Assembly (NCBI GenBank): GCA_030123525.1
Contig: CP126125.1
Span: forward strand, 1,550,001 to 1,614,000
Source: ELB16-189 sp018266435
GTDB lineage: Bacteria > Bacteroidota > Bacteroidia > Cytophagales > Cyclobacteriaceae
Reading direction: 5' to 3'
Length of the DNA: 64,000 bases
Shown piece after piece: positions 36,378 through 44,226 of this stretch. Under the pieces are notes generated by a model. That model was not told the DNA's origin and searched no databases. It saw only the letters and a program-made list of their open reading frames with translations. Numbering within the stretch: position 1 is the stretch's first letter; each line of letters opens with the position of its first letter. The position numbers and the translations under genes were made by a program.

Positions 36378-37367
36378 TTATTGATTCACAGATTTCATGC
36401 CGGCTTCGGAGTAACGCAACCCGGCTGCTATACCCTGGGGAGAAAGGGCATTGATCTCGGCCAATTCTTTGTTTGATAACTTAACATTAAGTGAGCCTGC
36501 GTTTTCTTCAAGGTATTTTATTCGCTTAGTACCCGGAATAGGAAAAATAAAATCACCTTGGGCCATTACCCAGGCCAATGCCAGTTGTGAAGTTGTGCAT
36601 CCTTTTTTCGAAGCAAACTCCTGTATCGTTTTCACAAGGTTTAAGTTCTTTTGAAAATTTTCTCCCTGAAAACGAGGTGAATGTCTTCTGAAATCGGTCA
36701 GGTCAAAATCTTCAAATTTTTTAATCTGCCCCGTTAGGAACCCCCGGCCCAAGGGGCTGTAGGCTACGAATGCGATACCCAATTCTTTGCAAGTTGCAAA
36801 CAGTTCATCCTCTGGTTCGCGGCTCCATAGCGAGTACTCGGTTTGTAATGCCGAAACAGGGTGAATTTTATGTGCACGCCTGATGGTAGCCGGGGTGGCC
36901 TCAGAAAGCCCGAGTGCCCGCACTTTTCCTTCTTTCACCAGGTCTGCCATTGCGCCAACAGTTTCTTCAATAGGTGTAGCCGGATCAACCCGGTGCAGGT
37001 AATATAAATCGATCATGTCAACCTTTAGCCGCTTGAGGCTTCCTTCGCACGATTTTTTTACATAGTCAGGCTTGCCGTTGAAGCCGCGCACTGTAGGGTT
37101 GGTCGGATTGCGCACAATGCCAAACTTTGTGGCAAGCGTAACCTGATCACGTTTGCCGTTGATGGCCTTGCCCACTAATTCTTCATTGGTGTACGGCCCG
37201 TACATATCAGACGTATCCAAAAACACTACGCCCAATTCAATGGCGCGGTGTATGACACGAATTGATTCGGCATCATCGCCCGCTCCATAAAACTCTGACA
37301 TACCCATGCAGCCCAGGCCGAGCTGTGAAGTTTTTAATCCCTGCGTTCCAAGATTTCTGAGTTGCAT
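36378..37367 (-). CDS. aldo/keto reductase
   Basis: A 329-residue (beta/alpha)8 NADPH-dependent reductase. Motifs: LGLGCMGMSEFYG at the N-terminus, LDTSDMYGPYTNEELVGKA with catalytic Asp and Tyr, ATKFG with Lys, and DLYYLHRVDP with His. The pattern is that of the AKR13/YakC-type group. Substrate unknown. Its stop is 2 bases from the convergent secreted protein gene. It is the last core-like gene before the AT-rich accessory region. Confidence 0.9.
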   Translation of the reverse strand: MQLRNLGTQGLKTSQLGLGCMGMSEFYGAGDDAESIRVIHRAIELGVVFLDTSDMYGPYTNEELVGKAINGKRDQVTLATKFGIVRNPTNPTVRGFNGKPDYVKKSCEGSLKRLKVDMIDLYYLHRVDPATPIEETVGAMADLVKEGKVRALGLSEATPATIRRAHKIHPVSALQTEYSLWSREPEDELFATCKELGIAFVAYSPLGRGFLTGQIKKFEDFDLTDFRRHSPRFQGENFQKNLNLVKTIQEFASKKGCTTSQLALAWVMAQGDFIFPIPGTKRIKYLEENAGSLNVKLSNKELAEINALSPQGIAAGLRYSEAGMKSVNQ

Positions 37368-37455
37368 ATATTTTTAGGTTGAAACAAAATTAATCAGTTT
37401 CAGAAATGCAAAAAAAGTTAATTCCTGAATGGGTTGTGTATTACCTGCACGAGTT

Positions 37456-37519
37456 ACTTCAGGCCAACGTAAGGCAGTGTTAAAGCCAGCCACCGTTGGC
37501 ATTTTTTGCGATTATTTAT
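37456..37519. terminator. weak hairpin with T-run in the gap after the aldo/keto reductase
   Basis: GCCAACG and CGTTGGC form a 7-bp stem enclosing about 25 bases and followed by ATTTTTT. The 195-base gap 37368-37562 otherwise holds only a 25-codon ORF (37406-37483) that I do not support. On the plus strand no gene precedes it, so its role is unclear. Confidence 0.3.
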
Positions 37520-37562
37520 TTTAATGCTTGTTGAAGAAGAGCCCCAACAAGGATGAGAACAT

Positions 37563-38285
37563 TTATTTAATTTTATATTCTTTTTTTGCGACAGTGATTA
37601 AAGAATCTGTTTCTTTATTTGTTTCTTCGAGGAGTACGATATAATAGGCCACAATAACGCTAAACATTGTAATGTCATTTGCAAATTCCTTTAGCAGAAT
37701 TTCATTGTTTTGAATTAATTCAAATTCGTTTGGGTTTATATTAACCGAATTGTTGTTCGGCTTCCCGGCAGGCACAGATAAAAATTTTTGGATATTGAAA
37801 ATTTTACCGGCAGTTGCTATTGCTTTGTTTTGATATGTTTCATAATAAAATTGTTGGTTTATTAATTTCTGTTTGCTTTGATCATACCGGTAGATTTTTT
37901 CAATCATTTTTTTGTTTTTGATTAACCTTAACCCTCCTGCATTTTTCAACTGAGAGAAGGTAAGTTCATTAGGATTTAGAAAACTCGGCTTTGATAATGG
38001 TGCCGACAGGTATTTATATAGTTCCCAACTTTTTCTATGCTGCAGGTGATAATTAGAACTAAGGCTGGATAAAGTGTCTAAGTTATTTTTTTGTACTTTA
38101 TTCTCTTGTATGGCAGTTTTTAAGGATAATTTATCGGAGCCAACATCAGAAACTAATGAGTTCACATATTCTTTTTCATTGGCCTTTTCGTTTTGTATTT
38201 CTCTATAGCCATCTGCCAGAAATCCTAAAAACACTGCAAAAAATAACATAGTAAATTCAAGCAGGTATTTTTTTCCAATTTGCAA
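37563..38285 (-). CDS. single-helix membrane protein, function unknown
   Basis: A 240-residue protein with one N-terminal membrane helix (about 8-25, LLEFTMLFFAVFLGFLADG) followed by a soluble, helical domain. The start of the protein (KKYLLEFTMLFFAVFLGFLADGYRE, in part) and the following KEYVNSLVSDV resemble a family of Bacteroidota proteins annotated only as domains of unknown function. No catalytic motif is seen. Base composition is noticeably more AT-rich than the preceding genes. The 228-base gap downstream toward 38513 contains no feature that I can support. Confidence 0.6.
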   Translation of the reverse strand: MQIGKKYLLEFTMLFFAVFLGFLADGYREIQNEKANEKEYVNSLVSDVGSDKLSLKTAIQENKVQKNNLDTLSSLSSNYHLQHRKSWELYKYLSAPLSKPSFLNPNELTFSQLKNAGGLRLIKNKKMIEKIYRYDQSKQKLINQQFYYETYQNKAIATAGKIFNIQKFLSVPAGKPNNNSVNINPNEFELIQNNEILLKEFANDITMFSVIVAYYIVLLEETNKETDSLITVAKKEYKIK

Positions 38286-38513
38286 AATGAGTTTTCATTG
38301 ATCTTCAAGCTTGGCCTTAAACAGGGTGTTTAAAGGGATGAATTTTTCAATGTGGCGATAAAACCTGTTAGTCAAATTAAAAAAAATATCTCAGAAATAC
38401 AATGTCGAGTTTTGTTCATCGGTGTGCTTAAACAAATATCCCGTGCAGACAGTATTTATCCGGGCTGCAAGATCAGAAAAGTGCCGTTAAGCTGTTGTGT
38501 GTTTGTTTTTAAT

Positions 38514-39356
38514 CTACGCAAAGGTCTGCTTATTTGCTAAACGAGTTACACTATTAGGGTCGTGGCAAGGCAACACAATGGTGGGTTCGTTGGTGGCAAA
38601 TGTTTTGATAGTTCTTAATGTTGCCAAAGCTACATCAGGTTGAAACGTTACTCCGTCTGTTTTTTCGTTGCGGATGTTTTCTTCGTTGTAAGAAGCATCA
38701 CCTGCCAAAAAATACGTGTAATCATCACCACGAACAACTACTGATAAATGGCCGGTGCAATGACCTGGTGTTGGCACTAAAAATACTCTCCCATCTTTAG
38801 TAACAGGATGCGATGCGGAAAAACCGCCAACAGGGTTTGCAGTAAAGTCGATTAATTCAGGCTTCAGCCAAATGGGTTTGCGTTGCGGTAGATAACCGCC
38901 TATCCTTCCTTTCAAACTTATATATTCAGCATAGTTTTCTCTGCTGCCTATAATTCTTGTTCTGGGAAAATGGTCGAGTCCGCCAGTGTGGTCGTGGTGA
39001 AAATGGGTGAGTATTACCGCTTCTATGTCTTTTGCGGGGTCAATGCCCATTTTGTTTAACTGATAACCGATTTCCTCAGCCGGTGCAACTCTTATGGAAA
39101 CCATTTTTGTAAAAAACGGATTCCACCTGGGTAAATATCCCTTTACCGAATTTCTCCAGGTATCACCGGTGTCAACTAAAAAATTTCCTTCGGGATGTTC
39201 AATCAGGTAAACAAGTATGGGAAGTGGATCCACAAAATTTGAATCACGAAAAATATCAATCTTTCGGCCTACCCCCGAACGATTATTGTTTAGGGCCGTT
39301 TGCTGTTTTGTTTTGCAAATGGCTTTACCGGTTTCAATAGCCGTTATTTTTATCAT
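38514..39356 (-). CDS. metallo-beta-lactamase-fold hydrolase, AHL-lactonase-like
   Basis: A 280-residue MBL-fold enzyme. The metal motif HFHHDHTGGL carries the HxHxDH ligands; the downstream PGHCTGHLSV supplies the next histidine and FLAGDASYN the bridging aspartate. The N-terminal part (ILVYLIEHPEGNFLVDTGD) fits the N-acyl-homoserine lactonase-like group. Lactone hydrolysis or quorum quenching is possible, but members act on many esters. It neighbours a Crp/Fnr regulator read in the same direction. Confidence 0.8.
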   Translation of the reverse strand: MIKITAIETGKAICKTKQQTALNNNRSGVGRKIDIFRDSNFVDPLPILVYLIEHPEGNFLVDTGDTWRNSVKGYLPRWNPFFTKMVSIRVAPAEEIGYQLNKMGIDPAKDIEAVILTHFHHDHTGGLDHFPRTRIIGSRENYAEYISLKGRIGGYLPQRKPIWLKPELIDFTANPVGGFSASHPVTKDGRVFLVPTPGHCTGHLSVVVRGDDYTYFLAGDASYNEENIRNEKTDGVTFQPDVALATLRTIKTFATNEPTIVLPCHDPNSVTRLANKQTFA

Positions 39357-39434
39357 AAGAATTTACATGTTGATCATGCAAAATTCTTACAAATCGGATA
39401 AATGATTTTTGACTGAAATCAAAAAATGCAACGG

Positions 39435-39995
39435 TTATTTTTCAGCTCTTAACCTGCTCAAGGTTTCTTGTGTAATGCCCAAATAGGAGGCAATGTGTCC
39501 TAAGGGAATATGTAAGAATAGGGCACGAAATTCTGAAAGCATGGTGTCATAGCGCTCTCTGGGTGATCTAAACTTCAGGTTATAAATTCTGTCGGTAGCG
39601 TTTTTGATGTAGTCAACCATTAGCTGCTGCGAAAACTGTTGTAGGGCAGGATTATCTTTTGAAAGGTTAGCCCAATGTTCATAAGCAATAATGGCAACTG
39701 ATGTTTCGGTTAAGGCCTCAATACCAAATTTACAAACCTGATTATAGAAAATACTGTCAATAGGAAGGCCTATTTTATTTTCTTGTAAAAAATACAGCGT
39801 TACATCTTTATTATTTTTTGCATAAAACACTCGTGCCAAGCCTTGTTCAATAAAGAAAATATTTTTTGAAGAGTTTTCTACCGGCAAAATCAATTCTTTC
39901 TTAGCAAAAGTTTTTCGGTGTACAAATTTTGAGATTTGTTCAACAACTTCGGCTGTACACAAATGCTGCGTTTTTAAATACGGAATGATGTCCAT
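39435..39995 (-). CDS. Crp/Fnr-family transcriptional regulator
   Basis: A 186-residue protein with an N-terminal cyclic-nucleotide-binding-like beta-barrel and a C-terminal helix-turn-helix (IPLGHIASYLGITQETLSRLR). Phosphate-binding residues of true Crp are not conserved, as usual in the short Bacteroidota group. It may regulate the downstream MBL-fold hydrolase, which starts 78 bases on (inference). The region upstream of its start contains the truncated attC-like element. Confidence 0.85.
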   Translation of the reverse strand: MDIIPYLKTQHLCTAEVVEQISKFVHRKTFAKKELILPVENSSKNIFFIEQGLARVFYAKNNKDVTLYFLQENKIGLPIDSIFYNQVCKFGIEALTETSVAIIAYEHWANLSKDNPALQQFSQQLMVDYIKNATDRIYNLKFRSPRERYDTMLSEFRALFLHIPLGHIASYLGITQETLSRLRAEK

Positions 39996-40029
39996 TTATC
40001 ATTATTAGGTGTTTGTTTAAAGTGACGCA

Positions 40030-40052
40030 AAACCCGTGTTAGCAGTTAGGCG
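40030..40052 (-). other. attC-like element 3, left half only
   Basis: On the minus strand CGCCTAACTGCTAAC (40052-40038) is followed by ACGGGTTTTGCG. It has the R''-L'' layout of an integron attC and its R'' box is complementary, with small differences, to the 5' end of the cassette it would close (TTAGCAGTAAGCG, 42087-42075). The matching right arm is not seen before the crp gene, so the site is truncated. Confidence 0.5.
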
Positions 40053-40325
40053 TTCTATTTTGTCTTGTCCATTCATTCTATAACTGTCTGACTCGTCCTG
40101 AAAAAAGTTTACACTTTTTGGTTAGAAATCCTGATTCAAATTTACACTTTTTAGTTAGTCCTGAAATCGCTTTACATTTGATTACCGGATGAAGCGGAAG
40201 CGGGCAATGCTGAGGAGCAACCCGCCAGGATTAATCCGGTCAGATGAAGCAATGAGTCCGTTATTAGGTTTACACATGGTAACGGATTTCATTCATTGCT
40301 TTTTCTGAGGTATGCCTCCAAAAAC

Positions 40326-41216
40326 CTAAACCATTAAGACCTCCTTTCCTTTATTCTTCTGCCAATAGTTCGTCCAGCGCTTTCTGATCACACCGCTTAG
40401 CTGATGAGCTTGAGCAGGCTTAAGATTATCAATACTTCCATGTGGACGTAAGTGGTTATACGTGCTGCAAGCAATGGCCACTTCTCTCTGAGCAGTTTCA
40501 AAATCAGGGAATACCTCTTCCAACAATTCCTGTTTTAAAATTCCATTTACCCTTTCGGCCAATGCATTCTCCAGCGGGTCTCCCTTTTCCGTCATACTGA
40601 TTTTAACTTCATGATGCTCCAATAGCTTCACGTATTCATCGCAACAATATTGAACACCTCTATCACTGTGATGAATAAGACCTTCTAGTTGTGGGTTTGA
40701 GGCTAGCGCCATTTTCAATGCTGTCAACGGTCCCTTAGAAGATAAGTCTCTACATAAACAGAACTCAACAATTTTTCTGCTGTACGCATCGGTGATTAAG
40801 GATAAGTATGCAAAACCATCAGCCAGGTGGATATATGTTATATCGCTGACCCAAAGCTGGTTAGGAGCAATTGGAATAAAATCGCGAACAATGTTAGGAT
40901 ACTTTTTAAAGCGATGCTTTGAGAGAGTTGTCACCGGGCCTCTTCGCTTTCGCTTGGTGACCAACAATCCCCGCTCGGCCAGTAAATCAAACATGGCATC
41001 ACGCCCGATTTTAAAACAATGGGCTGTTAGAAAGATTTTCATTTCATCTAATAATTTTCGGGTACCTATTCGCTTTTGGTGTTTCCGGTAGCGTAAAACT
41101 TCTTCTATAATCACATCGGCTTCATACGCTTTCTGGTGGATGTACCGGATGCCTTGATAGTAGGACTGCCTACTATAACCAAGCAGCAAACAAAGCTCGT
41201 TGATACAACGAGGCAT
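40326..41216 (-). CDS. IS3-family transposase OrfB (catalytic part)
   Basis: A 296-residue integrase-core protein. The DDE triad is visible: D in WVSDITY (about residue 125), D in HHSDRGVQY (about 185) and E in NALAERVNG (about 221), with the 35-residue D-to-E spacing. An HTH-like N-terminal segment precedes it. The ATG at 41216 is used by the open frame, but the frame continues upstream into orfA, and the protein is expected to be made mainly as an OrfAB fusion by -1 frameshifting. Confidence 0.93.
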   Translation of the reverse strand: MPRCINELCLLLGYSRQSYYQGIRYIHQKAYEADVIIEEVLRYRKHQKRIGTRKLLDEMKIFLTAHCFKIGRDAMFDLLAERGLLVTKRKRRGPVTTLSKHRFKKYPNIVRDFIPIAPNQLWVSDITYIHLADGFAYLSLITDAYSRKIVEFCLCRDLSSKGPLTALKMALASNPQLEGLIHHSDRGVQYCCDEYVKLLEHHEVKISMTEKGDPLENALAERVNGILKQELLEEVFPDFETAQREVAIACSTYNHLRPHGSIDNLKPAQAHQLSGVIRKRWTNYWQKNKGKEVLMV

Positions 41217-41233
41217 ACTTTGTTCTACCTGCT

Positions 41234-41575
41234 CTACTGCTTGGTGCCAGACTTTTTTCGGATGTCAATTTTAAGTTGCTCTTCGGCAATGTCAATCATG
41301 GCATTGAGCAACTTATTGTGCAGTTTGGCTTTACGAAGTTCTTCCCGTAACTGCTTTACATCGGTGGGCAGCTCTTCCTTGGGAAGATTATCGACTGGTT
41401 TGATTTTGGGTTTTACTTTTTTCACTGGTTTTCCTTGAAATCTTGATACCCAATGATGGATGGCCCTGAAGTCAACTCCATGCTTGGCCCCCAATTTACG
41501 ATAGGTGGTATCGCCCAACAAGTATTCAGCTATGATAGCCTCTTGTTCTTGAATGGTTTTATCTGATTTTTTCAT
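41234..41575 (-). CDS. IS3-family transposase OrfA
   Basis: A 113-residue helix-turn-helix protein (YLLGDTTYRKLGAKHGVDF...) followed by a Lys/Pro linker and a leucine-zipper-like helix (LPTDVKQLREELRKAKLHN). Near its end the codons CGA AAA AAG contain the slippery heptamer A AAA AAG (41258-41252), where a -1 shift enters the orfB frame and bypasses the TAG at 41234-41236. This is the classical IS3 arrangement. Confidence 0.9.
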   Translation of the reverse strand: MKKSDKTIQEQEAIIAEYLLGDTTYRKLGAKHGVDFRAIHHWVSRFQGKPVKKVKPKIKPVDNLPKEELPTDVKQLREELRKAKLHNKLLNAMIDIAEEQLKIDIRKKSGTKQ

Positions 41576-41578
41576 CTT

Positions 41579-41602
41579 GTTTACACTTTAGAAAGTGTAA
41601 AC
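41579..41602. repeat. palindrome at the promoter end of the insertion sequence
   Basis: GTTTACACTTT (41579-41589), AG, then AAAGTGTAAAC (41592-41602) is a perfect 11-bp inverted repeat immediately upstream of orfA and overlapping the inner part of the terminal repeat. It could be a transposase or repressor operator. Confidence 0.6.
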
Positions 41603-41607
41603 CTATT

Positions 41608-42057
41608 TCAGGACGAGACAGTCTTTTGGGTTAAATTGTCATACGGACTTGTCTGCCCATTGTTCTGCAAGACTCTAATTATCCTTATTCTGTTATATCG
41701 TTGCAAAAAAATTGGATAAATATTTATGTACAAATTAAGAATGGGAAGGAAAATCCAATCAAAAGTTGTCAGTTTCCTGTCAAGCATAACTGTTAATAGA
41801 ACAAATATTATCGCTCCAATTATATGCCTCCATTCGTAATTCCTTGTTTTTCTTTCATATTTATATAACTCTTCTAATTTGTCAGAATTACTAATCTTGA
41901 TTTGAGTTATATTTCTTTTTTTTCTAATAATATCTCCTGTTGTAGGTAAATACTTCTTGTAAGTTTTGATACCAACCCACTCATAAATTGTTTTGCCCCC
42001 ATAAAATTCAAATGTTTTCGGTTTAAAATAGCGTAATATTTGTTGTCTAATTGTCAT
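41608..42057 (-). CDS. CrtO-like acyltransferase-family membrane protein, 3' end altered by IS
   Basis: A 149-residue protein with two membrane helices (about 78-95 and 100-118) and the segment NLYINIYPIFLQRYNRIRI, resembling the (L)YPxxxQRYNRxR pattern of CrtO-type glycosyl-diaponeurosporenoate acyltransferases. The family call is tentative. Its last codons lie in the IS end: with the element present it ends ...TQKTVSS. Removing the element and one GTC copy gives ...TQKTVIE then TGA at 40073-40075, the same length, so the insertion changed only two residues. It is the gene of cassette 3, starting 30 bases after the attC-like boundary at 42087. Confidence 0.55.
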   Translation of the reverse strand: MTIRQQILRYFKPKTFEFYGGKTIYEWVGIKTYKKYLPTTGDIIRKKRNITQIKISNSDKLEELYKYERKTRNYEWRHIIGAIIFVLLTVMLDRKLTTFDWIFLPILNLYINIYPIFLQRYNRIRIIRVLQNNGQTSPYDNLTQKTVSS

Positions 42058-42080
42058 TGTAATGTCGTGTTGTACGCTTA

Positions 42081-42207
42081 CTGCTAACGTTTTGGGGCTT
42101 GGCGAAGGTGGCGATTACGGAGCACAAAACTGTCTACCAGCACTACACTTGATACGAAGCACAAATGTTCAATGAACCACTGAACCGCCACTTTCGCTTC
42201 ACAGCAC
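42081..42207 (-). other. attC-like element 2
   Basis: Read on the minus strand it begins AGTGCTGTGAAGCGAAAGTGGCG and ends CGCCACCTTCGCCAAGCC...AAAACG followed by TTAGCAG. GCGAAAGTGGCG and CGCCACCTTCGC pair with one mismatch, and the end G|TTAGCAG resembles the R' core GTTRRRY. It shares CACAAAACTGTC and ATACGAAGCAC with element 1. The R'' box is poor (TGCTGTG instead of TGCTAAC), so this copy may be degenerate. Confidence 0.5.
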
Positions 42208-42237
42208 TTTTTTTGAAATCAATTCCTTCTCCGTCAA

Positions 42238-42912
42238 TTAGTCCCTTTTGAATAGTTCATAAAGCTGGTCGAGCGGTACTTTCCATTCGTGATGGAAATT
42301 GAGTCGGTTACCCTTTAACATGTCGTTTGAATACACTGTCCTGAAGTAAGTAATTTTACTTTTGTCGTCACGATAACCGTAAGCTTGTCCTTCTTTAAAT
42401 TGAAATTCTATTTCATCTATTCCTTCAGAGATATTGTCTGTCACGCGAACAGGGCCTAATGTGTCTGCAAACATAAGTCCCTCGGAGCCAATTTGAAATG
42501 TTGGTTTTTCAACTTTCATTATTCTTTCTGCATATCTCTCGCAAAAATGGGCAGTATGAATTTTTACCCATTTGTCCCAGCCTCTCTTAGCAATACCGTT
42601 TGTTGGAATTCCTCCATTCGATGTGTCCAGTACAATTAAAATCAACCCTTTAGTAGTTCTGTGGGTCATGGCTACGCTAACGATAGGACTGTCTAGATTC
42701 GGTACTTTTTGGCAATAAAAATTGAGTTTTGCTCCCCTGAATTCCTCATAAGTCTTTATCCACTTGTATTCACTTATTTTGGCTCTTGAAATCTTTTTCA
42801 TTGTATTATCAATTGAGCCTTTTGATTTAGGAAAAGCTATTTCAAATGATTGTCGAAAGAGGTCAGAAATTTCACTCAATGTCAAAGTCTCAACTGCAAT
42901 TCTCCCGGTCAT
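42238..42912 (-). CDS. ORFan protein, cassette 2 gene b
   Basis: The ATG at 42912 (224 residues) is chosen over a TTG at 42939 because AAGGAGG lies seven bases upstream of it. The protein is soluble and mixed alpha/beta; HTAHFCERYAERIM in the middle and DNISEGIDEIEFQFKEG later are distinctive, but I recognise no family. No signal peptide or membrane helix. It follows cassette gene a closely and precedes attC-like element 2. Composition is AT-rich compared with core genes. Confidence 0.6.
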   Translation of the reverse strand: MTGRIAVETLTLSEISDLFRQSFEIAFPKSKGSIDNTMKKISRAKISEYKWIKTYEEFRGAKLNFYCQKVPNLDSPIVSVAMTHRTTKGLILIVLDTSNGGIPTNGIAKRGWDKWVKIHTAHFCERYAERIMKVEKPTFQIGSEGLMFADTLGPVRVTDNISEGIDEIEFQFKEGQAYGYRDDKSKITYFRTVYSNDMLKGNRLNFHHEWKVPLDQLYELFKRD

Positions 42913-42919
42913 GTCGATG

Positions 42920-42926
42920 CCTCCTT
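42920..42926 (-). promoter_or_regulatory. strong Shine-Dalgarno sequence before cassette 2 gene b
   Basis: AAGGAGG on the minus strand, 7 bases before the ATG at 42912. Such a strong Shine-Dalgarno is unusual in Bacteroidota, whose genes mostly lack one; none of the neighbouring cassette genes has it. Confidence 0.6.
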
Positions 42927-42940
42927 TTTCTTTGTTCAAG

Positions 42941-43849
42941 TCATTCCAAAATTATTCTTTTGTGTTGTCTCTTATATGAGTCCATGTCGTTATTACACGT
43001 CTGATAGTCTCTTGCATCAACGATTCCTACAACTATATTACTTGAAATAATAACCCAAACCGCACCATAATTCATACTGCCACATTGCTCTGCCCTTGGC
43101 TTGCCACATACTCTTACAACTTCTTCTGGTGTCATTCCTATGCGCACATTTGCTATAGCCTTATTACTGGCATCTTTCATTACCTTTTCGATTTCTTCAA
43201 TTTCAGATAAAATATGCTTCTCCTGAGCTTGGTAAGAAGTCAATTGTCTTTTTGATTCAATTAATTGTTGATTCAGAGTATTCAGTGAGGTCTGTGTTGA
43301 ATCAATTTTCTTTTGTTGAGCAGACAACTGACCCCTAAGCACACGAAGCTCATTATTCTTTAACATGAGTTCGTTATTTGAATTTTTTAATAGAATCTTT
43401 AGACTGTCAACCGCTTTACTGCTTTTTCTTACAGAAAGAGTTTGGTTAATTCTTCTTAGCACTTCTTCTGGGTCAGCTATTATTTCTGCTTTGATGTAAT
43501 ATTCATAGCCATCCCAGCGTTCTTCAATTATTTTCGTCTCAGTTGTTCCAGCGCTTAAAGTTTTGATTTCATTGGTAAAGAAGTCTTTAGTTATTGCACC
43601 ATTTTCGTCTTTTACCAAGTGGTTTACATAACTTTCAACATAGATTCCTAACTCTTCAATTAAAAGCGTTTTCACTTCAATTAATGCTTTTTGTCGAGAA
43701 GTAATTTTACTGTCGGTCTCACTTGCCTTGTAAATATATTCTCGGATGAAGGTCTTTTTTTGTGCTGTTATATCATGAATAATTAATTGTACTAGTATAA
43801 AACAAACTAAGTATTTCAATGAATTTCTTGATTTCATATAATAATCCAT
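42941..43849 (-). CDS. secreted coiled-coil protein, cassette 2 gene a
   Basis: A 302-residue protein with an N-terminal hydrophobic signal (about residues 12-30; a second ATG at residue 5 is possible). A domain with FIREYIYKASETDSKITSRQKALIEV (in part) and an EERWDGYEYYIKAEI segment resembles FlgT/LPP20-like N-terminal domains. A coiled coil (about 150-235) follows, then a SmpA/OmlA-like fold (NVRIGMTPEEVVRVCGKP...AVWVIISSNIVVGIVD). The combination is unusual; function unknown. It begins 40 bases after attC-like element 1. Confidence 0.6.
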   Translation of the reverse strand: MDYYMKSRNSLKYLVCFILVQLIIHDITAQKKTFIREYIYKASETDSKITSRQKALIEVKTLLIEELGIYVESYVNHLVKDENGAITKDFFTNEIKTLSAGTTETKIIEERWDGYEYYIKAEIIADPEEVLRRINQTLSVRKSSKAVDSLKILLKNSNNELMLKNNELRVLRGQLSAQQKKIDSTQTSLNTLNQQLIESKRQLTSYQAQEKHILSEIEEIEKVMKDASNKAIANVRIGMTPEEVVRVCGKPRAEQCGSMNYGAVWVIISSNIVVGIVDARDYQTCNNDMDSYKRQHKRIILE

Positions 43850-43882
43850 TCTTGATGTTAATAAATTGTCCGGGGCCTATTA

Positions 43883-44019
43883 CTGCTAACGGTTTGGGTA
43901 TTGCCGAAGGCGGGGATTTTTAGCACTGAAGTTCAATCGAAGAACTGCACTTGAACTTACCACAAAACTGTCATACGAAGCACTGAACCCGCCATTACGC
44001 CAAACCGCTGTTATAAGCG
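43883..44019 (-). other. attC-like element 1
   Basis: On the minus strand it starts CGCTTATAACAGCGGTTTGG and ends ACCCAAACCGTTAGCAGT. The arms GGTTTGG / CCAAACC and GGCGGG / CCCGCC pair, separated by a bulge, giving the R''-L''...L'-R' form of integron attC sites, with length 137 close to long attC sites. Its R'' (CGCTTATAAC, 44019-44010) is exactly complementary to GTTATAAGCG at 46405-46396, the start of the same cassette. It contains the stop codon of xseB. Confidence 0.6.
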
Positions 44020-44226
44020 GTTTTTCTTTCGTGTTGTTGGTTTCTTGTCTGTCAATGCAGCCTTAACATCTTTGTCAATTGTCCGCAATTTAGCTTCGCA
44101 AAAGTCAATAAGTTCTTTTGCTTGCTTCACTTTGTCGGCAAGATTGTCGAGCTGAATTTTATCATCTTCAATTTGGTCAACAAGTTTTGAAAGGTCGTTG
44201 TATGCCTTGTTATATGTCAAGTTCAT
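44011..44226 (-). CDS. xseB: exodeoxyribonuclease VII small subunit
   Basis: A 71-residue, mostly helical protein with the family pattern YNKAYNDLSKLVDQIEDDKIQLDNL and a Lys/Arg-rich tail. XseB subunits wrap around XseA to form exonuclease VII, which degrades single-stranded DNA from both ends. It overlaps xseA by 17 bases. The stop codon TAA lies in the R'' box of attC-like element 1. It is the last gene of cassette 1. Confidence 0.85.
   Translation of the reverse strand: MNLTYNKAYNDLSKLVDQIEDDKIQLDNLADKVKQAKELIDFCEAKLRTIDKDVKAALTDKKPTTRKKNRL

Larger units (their letters stand above)
40089..41620 (-). mobile_element. complete IS3-family insertion sequence
   Basis: A 1532-bp element carrying orfA and orfB on the minus strand. 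The ends are imperfect inverted repeats: TGACTCGTCCTGAA... on the left and TGTCTCGTCCTGAA... on the right, continuing into GTTTACACTTT on both sides, and starting with the TG dinucleotide usual in IS3 elements. A 3-bp direct repeat GTC flanks it (40086-40088 and 41621-41623), the expected target duplication. Both frames and both ends are intact, so it may be active. Bases 40100-40325 are non-coding and contain two more copies of TTTACACTTTTT-GTTAG, possibly extra transposase sites. Confidence 0.92.

Noticed and set aside
37406..37483. 25-codon ORF on the plus strand in the gap after the aldo/keto reductase gene
   Set aside because: No promoter box, no signal or domain; too short to separate from chance.
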